From JAKFEW01 sp036675505 (GTDB lineage: Bacteria > Cyanobacteriota > Sericytochromatia > S15B-MN24 > JAQBPE01): DNA of 63,814 nt. Shown in pieces: positions 25,053 through 33,946 of the stretch (positions are counted from its first letter, which is position 1; every line of letters starts with the position of its first letter). Below the pieces are notes generated by a model that worked only from the letters and a program-made list of their open reading frames with translations, had not been told where the DNA came from and ran no database searches. Location: NCBI GenBank assembly GCA_036675505.1, contig JAKFEW010000146.1, positions 1 to 63,814 of the forward strand. Reading direction: 5' to 3'. The position numbers and the translations under genes are program-made.

Positions 25053-25736
25053 GTGAAGAACTGGTTCGTCCCGGTCACGCTCATCTCGGCGACCGTGGGG
25101 TTGCTCATCGTGGCCCAGTTCAAAACGCAGGCCGCCTACCGCGAGGACCTGCCGAGCAGGCGTCTCGAGGAGCTCGTCGTCATGCTCAAGGACGCGGAGG
25201 CGGAGAACGGGCGGCTGACCAAGCAGGTCGAGACGCTGCGCGACCAGCTCAAGACGTCCGACCAGACGAACGGCTCGCCCTCGGCCCCGCCCGTGCAATG
25301 GGCGGCCATGACCGGGCCGGGCATCGAGGTTGCGATCGAAGACAGCGCGAAGCCGCTCGGCAAGGGCGAGAACCCGAACATCGCGATCGTCCACAACGAA
25401 GACTTGCTGAAAATCGTGAACGAGCTGCGCGCGAGCGGCGCCGAGGCCATCTCGGTCAACGACCAGCGGCTCGTCGAGACCTCCGAAATCACCTGCGCGG
25501 GGCCCACCATTCTCGTGAACAAGTCGCGGCTTGTTCCCCCGTTTGTCATTCGCGCGATCGGCGACTCCGACACCATGTCGGCCGCGCTACACCTGCGTGG
25601 CGGGGTTGTCGAATACTTGCAATTCTACGGGATCCAAGTTAATATCTCGAAGAAACCCGACGTTCAAGTCCCCATGTACGTTGGCGGCGCTTCGTACCAG
25701 TTCGCGAGGCCGCTCGCGACCAAGAAGGCCACATGA
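25053..25736 (+). CDS. DUF881 (YlxW/YlxX-like) membrane-anchored protein
   Basis: 227 residues from a GTG at 25053. An N-terminal membrane anchor (WFVPVTLISATVGLLIVAQF) is followed by a coiled coil (RRLEELVVMLKDAEAENGRLTKQ) and a compact domain with GPGIEVAIEDS and LLKIVNELRASGAEAISVNDQR, which identify DUF881. Such genes sit between divIB and sbp in Gram-positive division clusters; their role is unknown. Stop and next start overlap as ATGA. Confidence 0.88.
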   Translation: MKNWFVPVTLISATVGLLIVAQFKTQAAYREDLPSRRLEELVVMLKDAEAENGRLTKQVETLRDQLKTSDQTNGSPSAPPVQWAAMTGPGIEVAIEDSAKPLGKGENPNIAIVHNEDLLKIVNELRASGAEAISVNDQRLVETSEITCAGPTILVNKSRLVPPFVIRAIGDSDTMSAALHLRGGVVEYLQFYGIQVNISKKPDVQVPMYVGGASYQFARPLATKKAT

Positions 25737-26086
25737 CGAGCGCGGTCCTCCTCCCGTTGATCGGGCTCGCATTGGGCATTTTGGTTGGGGTGTTCGCTCC
25801 GGTGAGCATCCCCCACTCGCTCGCCAAGTACACGGCAGTCGCGATTCTCGCGGCTCTCGATACGGGAATGGGCGGCATCCGGGCAGGACTCGAAAACAGG
25901 TTCGACCTCGCCGCCTTCATCAGCGGCTTTACGTTCAATTCGCTCCTCGCTGCGGCACTCACCTATCTCGGGGACATGCTCGGGATCGATCTCTATCTCG
26001 CCGCGGTCGTGGTTTTCGGCGTCAGGCTGTTCGACAACTTGGCAATCGTTCGGCGCCTGGTGATGAATCGATTCTGGTCACACTGA
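25733..26086 (+). CDS. sbp: Small basic protein Sbp (DUF1290)
   Basis: A 117-residue membrane protein with three or four hydrophobic segments (LLPLIGLALGILVGVF, FISGFTFNSLLAAALTYLG, LYLAAVVVFGVRLFDN) and the family sequence YTAVAILAALDTGMGGIRAGLE. DUF1290 members are encoded next to ftsZ in Firmicutes and Actinobacteria and have no established function. Translationally coupled to the DUF881 gene by a 4-base overlap. ftsA, which usually follows, is absent. Confidence 0.9.
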   Translation: MTSAVLLPLIGLALGILVGVFAPVSIPHSLAKYTAVAILAALDTGMGGIRAGLENRFDLAAFISGFTFNSLLAAALTYLGDMLGIDLYLAAVVVFGVRLFDNLAIVRRLVMNRFWSH

Positions 26087-26111
26087 ACGCAACCATCCAA
26101 TCAAAGAAAGG

Positions 26112-26157
26112 GGATGTCGGTGTCCTCCCCGGCTCATGACCGGGCTCCCTGACATCC
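26112..26157 (+). promoter_or_regulatory. Two-part hairpin in the ftsZ leader
   Basis: An outer stem (26112-26118 with 26151-26157, GGATGTC/GACATCC) encloses an inner CCCGG/CCGGG hairpin (26128-26132 with 26140-26144). It ends 15 bases before the ftsZ start, where no Shine-Dalgarno is seen. It could modulate ftsZ translation or mRNA processing. Confidence 0.45.
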
Positions 26158-26172
26158 GACTGACTGAACGCG

Positions 26173-27354
26173 GTGCCTGAGAAGAACGACAAGCTCAACA
26201 ACGTGGCCGACATCAAAGTCGTCGGCGTGGGTGGTGGCGGCTCCAACGCCGTCGATCGGATGATCGAGAACGGGCTCGCCGGCGTCGAGTTCTGGACCAT
26301 CAACACGGACTCGCAGGCCTTGGCTGGCTCGAAGGCTGAGCGCCGCCTGCAGATCGGCCAGAAGATCACCCGCGGCCTCGGCGCCGGCGGCAACCCCGAG
26401 GTTGGCCGCAAGGCAGCCGACGAGAGCCGCGACGACTTGCTCGCCGCGCTCGACGGCGCCGACATGGTCTTCATCACAGCGGGCATGGGTGGTGGCACCG
26501 GCACCGGTGCGGCCCCCGTCGTCGCGTCGGTGGCCCGTGAGGTCGGCGCGTTGACGGTCGGCGTGGTCACGCGCCCCTTCACGTTCGAAGGCCGTCGCCG
26601 TGCCCAGCAGGCCGTCGAGGGCATCGCCGCGATCAAGGAAGCCGTCGACACGCTGATCATCATCCCGAACGACAAACTGCTCCAGGTGGTCGAGAAGCGC
26701 ACCTCGATGCAGGAAGCCTTCCAGATCGCCGACGACGTGCTCCGCCAGGGCGTCCAGGGCATCTCGGACATCATCACGATTCCCGGCCTCATCAACGTCG
26801 ACTTCGCCGACGTGAAGACCGTCATGACCCGCGCCGGCTCGGCGTTGATGGGCATCGGTCTCGCCAGCGGCGAGGGCCGGGCGGTCGAGGCCGCGAAAAT
26901 GGCCATCAGCAGCCCGCTGCTCGAGGCCAGCATCCACGGCGCGAACGGCGTGATCTTCAACGTCACGGGCGGCTCGGACCTCACGCTGCACGAAGTCAAC
27001 GATGCGGCCGCGGTCATCTACGAGTCCGTCGACAGCGAAGCCAACATCATCTTCGGCGCCGTGCTCGACGAGCGCATGCAGGGCGAGATTCGAATTACGG
27101 TGATCGCCACGGGCTTCGACAAGGTCGCGTTGAACCCGGTGCAGTCCGTGCCCGGCATCCAGCCCCTGGCGATTCCCAGGCCCAACCTTCCCACCCCCCA
27201 GTCGACCGTGGTGCCCCCACAGCCGCAGCCGCTCACGAGCGGCCGGCCGCCGGAGCCCACGCCGGCCCCCGCTCCCGCCCCGACCTCGAACGGCGGCGCG
27301 GACGGCCCGGACATCCCGGAGTTCCTCCGGAACAGCATGAAGCGGTCCTTCTAG
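26173..27354 (+). CDS. ftsZ: Cell division GTPase FtsZ
   Basis: Tubulin-like GTPase that forms the Z ring. 393 residues from a GTG. The GTP-binding tubulin signature GGGTGTG is at 106-112, with the T7 loop NVDFADVKTVM downstream. After a Pro-rich linker the conserved C-terminal partner-binding peptide reads DIPEFLRN, followed by a basic KRSF end. The N-terminal block GVEFWTINTDSQAL is the form typical of cyanobacteria. With no ftsA nearby, another anchor (SepF or ZipN type) is expected elsewhere. Confidence 0.97.
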   Translation: MPEKNDKLNNVADIKVVGVGGGGSNAVDRMIENGLAGVEFWTINTDSQALAGSKAERRLQIGQKITRGLGAGGNPEVGRKAADESRDDLLAALDGADMVFITAGMGGGTGTGAAPVVASVAREVGALTVGVVTRPFTFEGRRRAQQAVEGIAAIKEAVDTLIIIPNDKLLQVVEKRTSMQEAFQIADDVLRQGVQGISDIITIPGLINVDFADVKTVMTRAGSALMGIGLASGEGRAVEAAKMAISSPLLEASIHGANGVIFNVTGGSDLTLHEVNDAAAVIYESVDSEANIIFGAVLDERMQGEIRITVIATGFDKVALNPVQSVPGIQPLAIPRPNLPTPQSTVVPPQPQPLTSGRPPEPTPAPAPAPTSNGGADGPDIPEFLRNSMKRSF

Positions 27355-27377
27355 GCCGCTCCCCGCCACTGTCGACT

Positions 27378-27413
27378 GGCCTCTCGTCCCGATACCTTTC
27401 GGGACGGGGGGCC
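27378..27413 (+). terminator. 15-bp hairpin between ftsZ and ileS
   Basis: 27378-27392 pairs with 27399-27413 through 15 positions including two G-U pairs, with a 6-base loop. There is no T run, so it may be a Rho-independent-like or RNA-stability hairpin rather than a strong terminator. Confidence 0.55.
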
Positions 27414-27481
27414 ATCGGGCGCCTGTGGTTCTGATTCGCCGCCAGCCTGCGAAGCCGAGCCCGACACGAAAGGACCCCATT

Positions 27482-30316
27482 GTGGAATCGACCCAGCCCA
27501 GCGCTCCGACCACCGACTATAAGAAGACGCTCAACTTGCCGCAAACGGACTTCCCGATGCGCGCGAATTCCGCCCAGCGCGAGCCCGAGTTCCAGGCGAA
27601 GTGGGACGCGGACGCTCTCTACGCGAAGGTGCTCGCCCGTCGCGCGGGCGCGCCGACCTTCATCATGCATGATGGCCCGCCGTACCTGAGCTCGCCGAAC
27701 ATCCACATCGGGCACGCGCTCAACCGCACGCTGAAGGACATCGTGGTCAAGTACAAGGCGCTCGCGGGCTTCCGCGCGCCCTTCGTGCCGGGCTACGACT
27801 GCCACGGCCTGCCGATCGAGCATGCCGTGCTCAAGGACGTCGAGGGCGGCCGCCACTCGATGACGGCGCTCGAGCTGCGCGCGAAGTGCAAGGCCTTCGC
27901 CGAGAAGAACCTCGACGGCCAGCAGACGAAGTTCCGCCGGCTCGGCATCTTCGCCGATTGGGCGCACCCGTACCTCACGATGGACCCGGCCTTCGAGGCG
28001 AAGCAGATCGAGGTCTTCGGCCAGATGGCCCAGAAGGGCTACATCTACCGCGGTCTCAAGCCCGTCTACTGGTGCCCCACCTGCGAGACGGCGCTCGCCG
28101 AGGCCGAGATCGAGTACGTCGACGACTTCACGTCGCCGAGCATCTACGTGAAGTTCCCGCTCAAGGCCACGAGCCAGGCGATGGTGGGCCGGCTCGCGAA
28201 GATCGCCGAGCCGATCAACCTGGTCATCTGGACGACCACTCCGTGGACGCTGCCTGCCAATCTGGGCATTTCCGTCCACCCCAAGCTCAAATACAGCGTG
28301 ATCAAGACCGAGCAGCACGGCTACCTGATGCTGGCCTCTGACCTCGTCGAGAAGGTCCTCGCCGATACAGGCCTCACCCAGGTCGGCGAGCCCGCCGCTG
28401 AGTTCTACGGCACCGAGCTCGAGATGCTTCAGGCCCAACACCCCTTCGTCCCGCGCACCAGCCTCGTCGTGCTCGGCGAGCACGTCACGGCCGAGTCCGG
28501 CACGGGCCTCGTCCACACGGCGCCCGGGCACGGCGTGGAGGACTACGAGGTCGGCCGGAAGTACCAGCTGCCCGTGTTCGCGCCGCTGAACGCGCAGGGC
28601 GTGTTCACGGAAGAGGCGGGCGCACTCGTCGCCGGCCAGCGCTACAACAAGGCCAACCCGATCATCATCAAGAAGCTGCAGGACACCGGCTTCCTCATCA
28701 AGGAGGCCGCGCTCCAGCACTCGTACGCGCACTGCTGGCGCTGCCACAAGCCCGTCATCTACCGCGGCACCGAGCAGTGGTTCGCGTCGGTGGACGGCTT
28801 CCGCCAGGCGGCGCTGGACGCCATCCACGACGTGAAGTGGATCCCCGGGACGGGCGAAAAGCGCATCGAAAACATGATCGCGAACCGCTCGGACTGGTGC
28901 ATCAGCCGCCAGCGTTCCTGGGGCGTGCCGATCCCGATCTTCTACTGCACGGTCGACAACGAGCCGCTGGTCACCCCCGAGACGATCGACGCCGTGAAGA
29001 CGCGCTTCGCGAAGGAAGGCTCGGACGCCTGGTGGCGCCATGACGCCGCCGAGTTGCTGCCGCCCGGTACCGCGTGCGCCAAGTGCCAGGGCACGTCCTT
29101 CCGCAAGGAGCAGGACATCATGGACGTCTGGTTCGACTCGGGCAGCAGCCACGCGTCCGTGCTCGAGACGCGGGAGGAGCTCAGCTGGCCGGCCGACCTC
29201 TACCTCGAGGGCACGGACCAGTACCGCGGCTGGTTCCAGTCCTCGCTGCTGACGTCCGTCTCGACGCGCGGCAGCGCGCCTTACAGGACCGTCGTCACGC
29301 ACGGCTTCGTGGTGGACGAGACCGGGCGCAAGATGTCGAAGTCGATGGGCAACGTCGTCGAGCCCGGAAAAGTCATCGAGCAGTATGGCGCGGACATCCT
29401 CCGCCTCTGGGTGGCGTCGGTCGACTATACCAACGACGTGCGGTGTTCCGACAACATCCTCAAGCAGATGGCCGAGATCTACCGCAAGATCCGCAACACG
29501 GCGCGTTACATGCTGAGCAACCTCAACGATTTCGACCGGGCGACGAACGCCGTCTCGATCGGCGCGATGGCCGAGGTCGACCGCTTCGCCCTGCACCGGC
29601 TCGGTGAGGTGATCACGGAGGTCACGGACGCGCTCGAGAGCTTCGAGTTCAACCGGTTCTACCAGGTCATGCAGAACTACTGCGTGGTCGACCTCTCGAG
29701 CTTCTACTTCGACGTCCAGAAGGACGCCCTCTACGCCGAGGGCGTGGACAGCCACGCGCGCCGCTCGGCCCAGACCGCCCTGGATACCATCTTGCGGGCG
29801 CTCACGGTCATGATCGCGCCGGTGCTCTCGCACCTCGCGGAGGACATCTGGCAGCACGTGCCCGAGCTCCAGCGGGGCGGCGTGGAAAGCGCCTTCCTGC
29901 TCGACTGGCCCCTCGCCGAGGCGGCCTGGAAGGACGACGCGCTGGCGGCGCGCTGGCTGAAAGTCGCGGCGTGGCGGGAGACGGCGCTCAAGGCGCTCGA
30001 GCAGGCCCGACAGGGCAAGCTGATCGGCTCGGCGATGGAAGCCCACGTGACCATGCACCCGCTGACCGACGAGATGCGCGAGCACCTCAACGCGCTCGGC
30101 CCCGCGACGCTGACGAAGATCCTGATCACCAGCCAGGTGACGGTCGCGGGCACCGTCAGCGTCGCGCCCGAAGGGGCGAGCGCGGATGCCGGGGTCGCGG
30201 TCACCGTGGCCCGCGCGAGCGGCGACAAGTGCCAGCGCTGCTGGACCTACACCCCCGAGGTGGGCACGCACAGCCAGCATCCGACCCTCTGCGATCGGTG
30301 CGTCTCGGTGGTATAG
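27482..30316 (+). CDS. ileS: Isoleucyl-tRNA synthetase
   Basis: Charges tRNA-Ile. 944 residues from the GTG at 27482, preceded by AAAGGA; the frame extends 57 bases further without homology. Class I motifs: HIGH (H75, within SPNIHIGHALNRT) and KMSKS (K617). Editing-domain sequences such as TTPWTLPANLGIS and HTAPGHGVEDY are intact. The C-terminus has a zinc knuckle CQRCWTY...CDRC, as in the bacterial (mupirocin-sensitive-type) enzyme. Position after ftsZ resembles Gram-positive genomes. No T-box leader fits in the 127-base gap. Confidence 0.97.
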   Translation: MESTQPSAPTTDYKKTLNLPQTDFPMRANSAQREPEFQAKWDADALYAKVLARRAGAPTFIMHDGPPYLSSPNIHIGHALNRTLKDIVVKYKALAGFRAPFVPGYDCHGLPIEHAVLKDVEGGRHSMTALELRAKCKAFAEKNLDGQQTKFRRLGIFADWAHPYLTMDPAFEAKQIEVFGQMAQKGYIYRGLKPVYWCPTCETALAEAEIEYVDDFTSPSIYVKFPLKATSQAMVGRLAKIAEPINLVIWTTTPWTLPANLGISVHPKLKYSVIKTEQHGYLMLASDLVEKVLADTGLTQVGEPAAEFYGTELEMLQAQHPFVPRTSLVVLGEHVTAESGTGLVHTAPGHGVEDYEVGRKYQLPVFAPLNAQGVFTEEAGALVAGQRYNKANPIIIKKLQDTGFLIKEAALQHSYAHCWRCHKPVIYRGTEQWFASVDGFRQAALDAIHDVKWIPGTGEKRIENMIANRSDWCISRQRSWGVPIPIFYCTVDNEPLVTPETIDAVKTRFAKEGSDAWWRHDAAELLPPGTACAKCQGTSFRKEQDIMDVWFDSGSSHASVLETREELSWPADLYLEGTDQYRGWFQSSLLTSVSTRGSAPYRTVVTHGFVVDETGRKMSKSMGNVVEPGKVIEQYGADILRLWVASVDYTNDVRCSDNILKQMAEIYRKIRNTARYMLSNLNDFDRATNAVSIGAMAEVDRFALHRLGEVITEVTDALESFEFNRFYQVMQNYCVVDLSSFYFDVQKDALYAEGVDSHARRSAQTALDTILRALTVMIAPVLSHLAEDIWQHVPELQRGGVESAFLLDWPLAEAAWKDDALAARWLKVAAWRETALKALEQARQGKLIGSAMEAHVTMHPLTDEMREHLNALGPATLTKILITSQVTVAGTVSVAPEGASADAGVAVTVARASGDKCQRCWTYTPEVGTHSQHPTLCDRCVSVV

Positions 30317-30323
30317 GAGGTTT

Positions 30324-31001
30324 ATGGCGCTCCTCGCTCCCGACCACCTGCCCCCGCTCCCGCCGGCGATCGCCGTCGCGGCCTCCGCCGACGCGGTGGC
30401 CGCGCGCAGGCGTGGCCTGGCGATGCTGGCGACTGGCCGCTGGGCCGAAGCGTCGGCGTCGCTCGAGCAGGCGGTGAAGGGCGAGCGGCGCTGGCCGGAC
30501 GCGTACGTCGGGCTGGCCTTCGCGTACCTCAAGCGCAGCCAGCCGGGCATGGCCTACATCCCGCTCGAGGAAGGCCTGCGCCTCGCGCCGGCCTATGGCC
30601 CGGGCTGGCGCGAGCTGGCGCGCTGCTATTACCTCCAGCGGCGCTACGAGCGGGCGACCGTGGCGGCTCGGAAGGCGACCGCGCTCGCGCCACATGACGG
30701 CGAGGCCTGGCTGTTCCGCGGGCTGGCCGAGAGCAAGGGCGCGGCGCCGTTGGGCGCGATCGCCTCGCTGTTGCGCGCGAGCGCCCTCGCCCCGCGCGAT
30801 CCGCTGCCCTTCCGCGTGCGCGGCGAGGTGCTGCTCGGCGCCGGCCGGCCCGCCCAGGCCGAGCCCGCGCTCAAGACCGCGCTGCGGCTGGCGCCTGGCG
30901 ATGCCGTCGCCAAGCGCCTGCTGGGCGGTGCGTTGCAGGCCCAGGGCCGCCACGGCGAGGCGCTCTCGCTCGGCCTGCTGCGTGAGGGCGAGGCACCGTG
31001 A
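30324..31001 (+). CDS. TPR protein (225 aa) downstream of ileS
   Basis: Five or six tetratricopeptide units fill the protein from about residue 28 (RRRGLAMLATGRWAEASASLEQAV onward). No signal peptide, so cytoplasmic. A perfect GGAGG overlaps the ileS stop (TAGGAGG), indicating co-translation with ileS. The following TPR gene overlaps by GTGA. The pair probably forms one adaptor or scaffold; substrate or partner unknown. Confidence 0.8.
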   Translation: MALLAPDHLPPLPPAIAVAASADAVAARRRGLAMLATGRWAEASASLEQAVKGERRWPDAYVGLAFAYLKRSQPGMAYIPLEEGLRLAPAYGPGWRELARCYYLQRRYERATVAARKATALAPHDGEAWLFRGLAESKGAAPLGAIASLLRASALAPRDPLPFRVRGEVLLGAGRPAQAEPALKTALRLAPGDAVAKRLLGGALQAQGRHGEALSLGLLREGEAP

Positions 31002-32467
31002 CCGGCTCGCCGGTCGGCCGCACCTACTTCTCGCCCGACGAGCAGTCGGGCGAAGCGGGGGCGCCGCTCACGGCGGACGACTGGAAACAGGTGGGCGACG
31101 ACGCGCTCGAGGCCGAGGACTACGCGCGCGCGGTCGAGGCCTATTTCCAGGCGCTCCAGCTGGAGCCGGAGCACCCGGCGGCCCGCTACAACCTGGCGTT
31201 GGTCCACCTCGAGCAGGATCAATTCGCCGACGCGATCACCTTGCTCAAGGGCGTGCTCGCGACGCGCCCCGACGATGCCGAGGCGCTCACGACGCTCGGC
31301 TGGGCCTATCTCTGGAGCGGCGACGCGGACCAGGCGGTGCGCACGTTCCGGCGCGCGCTGATGCTCGCGCCGAAGTTCGCGGCGGCCCACGTGGGCCTCG
31401 GCTGGGCCCACATGGCCGAGGCGCCGCCAGCGCTCGGGCGGGCCGCTGACGCTTTCGCGAAGGCGATCGCCCTCCAGACCGACGACCCGGAGGCCTATTT
31501 CGGCCTCGCGACGGTCTGCGAGATGCGCGAGGAGCCCGCGCAGGCCGTGCCCTTGCTCGAGGATGCGCTGCGGCTCTGGCCGGAGGACCTGCGCGCCCAT
31601 GAGAGCCTCGCCCGCGTGCTCGAACAGCTCGGCCGCTGGGAGGGCGCCGCGCACCACCTGATGGCGCTCGTCCACCACCGCCCGGGCGACGTCGAGCTGG
31701 ACCGCCGCATCGCGCGGCTGTTCGCCGAACACGGTGCGCATGACCGCGCGGCGGTGTTCTGGCGCAAGGTGCTGCGCGCTGCGCCCGACGACCCGGACGC
31801 CGCGCGCGCGCTCGGCTCCTCGCTGATCCACGCCGAGAAGGCCGACGAGGCGATCGAGACCTACCTGAGCGCGCTGGCGCGCGATCCCGAGAACGTCGGC
31901 GCCTATGCAGGGCTCGGCCACGCCTACTTCCTGGCCCGGCGCTGGGCCGAGGCCGCCGATGCGTATAGCCAGGCCGCCAGGCGCGCGCCGAAGGACGCCT
32001 CGCACCCCTACAACCTGGGCAACACCTACCTCGAGGCCGGCGAGCCGGAAAACGCCTTGTGGGCCTTCCAGAAGGCCCTGAAGCTGGATCCGGATCTGGT
32101 CGACGCCCGCGTGGGCCTGGGCTGGGCCTGCTTCGCGCAGGGGCGCTACGAGACCGCCCGCGAGACCTTCGAGATCGCGCTCAAGCAGCGCCCGACCGAC
32201 GCCCACGCGCTCGACGGGCTGGGCTCGGCGTTCTGGCGGCTCGGCGCGCCGGAGCTTGCGGTCCAGGCGCTGGAGCGCGCGTCCCATGCGGATCCCGAGC
32301 ATGGGGGGCTGCGCTTCAAGTTGGGTATGATCTACGAGGCGCTCGGCCGGCTCGAGGACGCGCGACGCGTGTTCCACGACCTCCAGGGCGGATCCTACGC
32401 GGAAGAGCGCATCGCCGATGCGTTGGCGCGCATCGAGTCAGCGCTCGGCGACGACGCCCACGGCTGA
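30998..32467 (+). CDS. Large TPR protein (489 aa)
   Basis: Starts with a GTG in a GTGA overlap with the preceding TPR gene. After about 25 non-repeat residues it consists of about thirteen consecutive 34-residue TPR motifs, for example ARYNLALVHLEQDQFADAITLLKG and HPYNLGNTYLEAGEPENALWAFQKALKLDP. These would form a long superhelix able to wrap a peptide or protein. No catalytic domain and no export signal. Followed after 13 bases by the DUF2997 gene. Confidence 0.85.
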   Translation: MTGSPVGRTYFSPDEQSGEAGAPLTADDWKQVGDDALEAEDYARAVEAYFQALQLEPEHPAARYNLALVHLEQDQFADAITLLKGVLATRPDDAEALTTLGWAYLWSGDADQAVRTFRRALMLAPKFAAAHVGLGWAHMAEAPPALGRAADAFAKAIALQTDDPEAYFGLATVCEMREEPAQAVPLLEDALRLWPEDLRAHESLARVLEQLGRWEGAAHHLMALVHHRPGDVELDRRIARLFAEHGAHDRAAVFWRKVLRAAPDDPDAARALGSSLIHAEKADEAIETYLSALARDPENVGAYAGLGHAYFLARRWAEAADAYSQAARRAPKDASHPYNLGNTYLEAGEPENALWAFQKALKLDPDLVDARVGLGWACFAQGRYETARETFEIALKQRPTDAHALDGLGSAFWRLGAPELAVQALERASHADPEHGGLRFKLGMIYEALGRLEDARRVFHDLQGGSYAEERIADALARIESALGDDAHG

Positions 32468-32480
32468 ATTGGAGGTCTCC

Positions 32481-32696
32481 ATGTCCCAGGACGCGCAGAT
32501 GCAGGAGATGGAAGTCACCATCTCGCCCTCCGGCGAGGTGAAGATCGAGGTGAAGGGCGTGGGTGGCCCCGGCTGCCTGGACCTCACGCGCGATCTCGAG
32601 AACCAGCTCGGCGCCGTGGAAGAGCGTCAGCTCAAAAGCGAGTTCTACCAGGAGAATGAGCAGCAACAACAGCAGTGGAACCAGGAAGGCACCTAG
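32481..32696 (+). CDS. DUF2997 family small protein (71 aa)
   Basis: The segment MEVTISPSGEVKIEVKGVGGPGCLDLTRDLENQLGAVEE has the shape of DUF2997: a beta hairpin then a conserved G-x-x-C and a helix ending in LG. The family is known mainly from cyanobacteria and relatives and often lies near Ycf35-like genes. The C-terminus is Gln-rich (ENEQQQQQWNQ). GGAGG is 5 bases before the ATG. Function unknown. It sits between the TPR genes and a pentapeptide-repeat gene. Confidence 0.78.
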   Translation: MSQDAQMQEMEVTISPSGEVKIEVKGVGGPGCLDLTRDLENQLGAVEERQLKSEFYQENEQQQQQWNQEGT

Positions 32697-32710
32697 CCGA
32701 AAGCAGCCCC

Positions 32711-33277
32711 GTGAAACACATTTACGACATCCTCCACAAGGACACCCGGGCGATGCTCTACAGCCACGCCTCGGACACGCTCTTCACGCCCGCCGACGCC
32801 GCGTCCGCGGCGGTGAAGGCCGGCCAGGATCTGACCGGCGCCGACCTTTCGGAGGAGAACCTGGCAGGCGCCCAGCTCGGCGGGGCGAGGCTGGCCGGCG
32901 CGGATCTGGCGGGTGCCAACCTCGCGGGCGCCGACCTCGGCGGCGCGTCGCTCGTGGGCGCCGACCTGTCGGAGTCGAACCTGGCGGGGACCAACCTGGC
33001 CAACGCGAATCTGGAGAGCGCCGACCTGTCCGAGGCCAACCTGGCCGGCGCGACCCTCGAGCAGGCCGTGCTTCAGGCGGCCGACCTGGCAGAGGCCAAC
33101 CTGACGGGCGCCAACTTGAAGCGGGCGAACCTCAAGCTCGCGGACCTGTCGGAGACCAACCTGGCCGGCGTGAGCTTCGAGGCGGCCACCTTGACCGGTG
33201 CGGACTTCGACGGGGCGAACCTGAACCAGGCGAACTTCACGGATGCGATTGATCCGCCGCCGCCACCGAGCGAGTGA
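32711..33277 (+). CDS. Pentapeptide-repeat protein (188 aa)
   Basis: About 25 tandem A(D/N)Lxx repeats from about residue 40 to 175, such as ADLSEENLAGAQLGGARLAG, which would fold as a right-handed quadrilateral beta helix. The N-terminal 35 residues are non-repeat. The GTG at 32711 is the likely start. Such proteins are frequent in cyanobacteria, and some mimic DNA to protect gyrase, but nothing here shows that activity. The last 41 bases overlap the end of the convergent membrane-protein gene. Confidence 0.85.
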   Translation: MKHIYDILHKDTRAMLYSHASDTLFTPADAASAAVKAGQDLTGADLSEENLAGAQLGGARLAGADLAGANLAGADLGGASLVGADLSESNLAGTNLANANLESADLSEANLAGATLEQAVLQAADLAEANLTGANLKRANLKLADLSETNLAGVSFEAATLTGADFDGANLNQANFTDAIDPPPPPSE

Positions 33278-33941
33278 CGATTCGCGGCGTGGGGACCGTG
33301 GTGTAGGTGCCGCGATAGTAGTCGTAGACAGTCAGGGCGAGTAGCGGATACAGCACCAGATCCGCGCCCAACGTCAACGTGTTGATGAGGGCGAAGCGCG
33401 GCTCGGTGTTCGCGAACCACGTGTTCATCGTGTCCATGTTGACCGCATAGTAGAACATCTCGGCGAACACGCATTCGCTGAGCATGCCGGCGCGCATGAT
33501 GCTCAGGTAGCGCACGGCGTTGCGGGTGGCCGGGTCCTGGTGCGTAGCGAGTTCGGCGCGGTGGCGCCGCATGAGAAACGTCAGCACCACCATGCACGTG
33601 AGGTTGTGGATCACACCGTAGGGCGGGATCCAGCTGTGGACCCCGTAACAGAGCCACAGCTCGGCCACCACGCGCAAGATCCACAGGATCGCGTAGACGC
33701 TCACGATGCGCCGGAGCAGCGGCGTCACCCGGCGATCGAGCGTGACGAAGATCGGCATCCAGACGAACAGCGTGACCGCGAGGCAAAACCAGAAGACCTT
33801 CTGGATCGAGATGTGGCCACCCGCGTGGCCCGCGATGTTCTGGCCCCACCACAGGTAGCCGCCGACGGCGACCATCGCGAGCAACGTGAGCGCGAGCGTG
33901 GGGCCAGGACGGCTGTCTGAAGGAGCTTGGCTGGCGGACAT
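33237..33941 (-). CDS. Polytopic membrane protein of unknown function (234 aa)
   Basis: About five or six hydrophobic segments (LALTLLAMVAVGGYLWWG, VFWFCLAVTLFVWMPIFV, IVSVYAILWILRVVAELWL, VIHNLTCMVVLTFLM, LINTLTLGADLVLYPLLAL). It is in the same orientation as, and 5 bases after, the antiporter gene, so probably the last gene of the hbd-antiporter operon. Its 3' end overlaps the pentapeptide-repeat gene tail to tail. No family recognised. Confidence 0.75.
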   Translation of the reverse strand: MSASQAPSDSRPGPTLALTLLAMVAVGGYLWWGQNIAGHAGGHISIQKVFWFCLAVTLFVWMPIFVTLDRRVTPLLRRIVSVYAILWILRVVAELWLCYGVHSWIPPYGVIHNLTCMVVLTFLMRRHRAELATHQDPATRNAVRYLSIMRAGMLSECVFAEMFYYAVNMDTMNTWFANTEPRFALINTLTLGADLVLYPLLALTVYDYYRGTYTTVPTPRIVTRSVAAADQSHP

Positions 33942-33946
33942 CTTAT

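Noticed and set aside
27355..27481. T-box leader for ileS
   Set aside because: The gap is only 127 bases and lacks the T-box and specifier-loop sequences; only a simple hairpin is present.
27233..30550. Minus-strand frame of about 1100 codons
   Set aside because: Mirror frame of ileS with no domain and no ribosome binding site.
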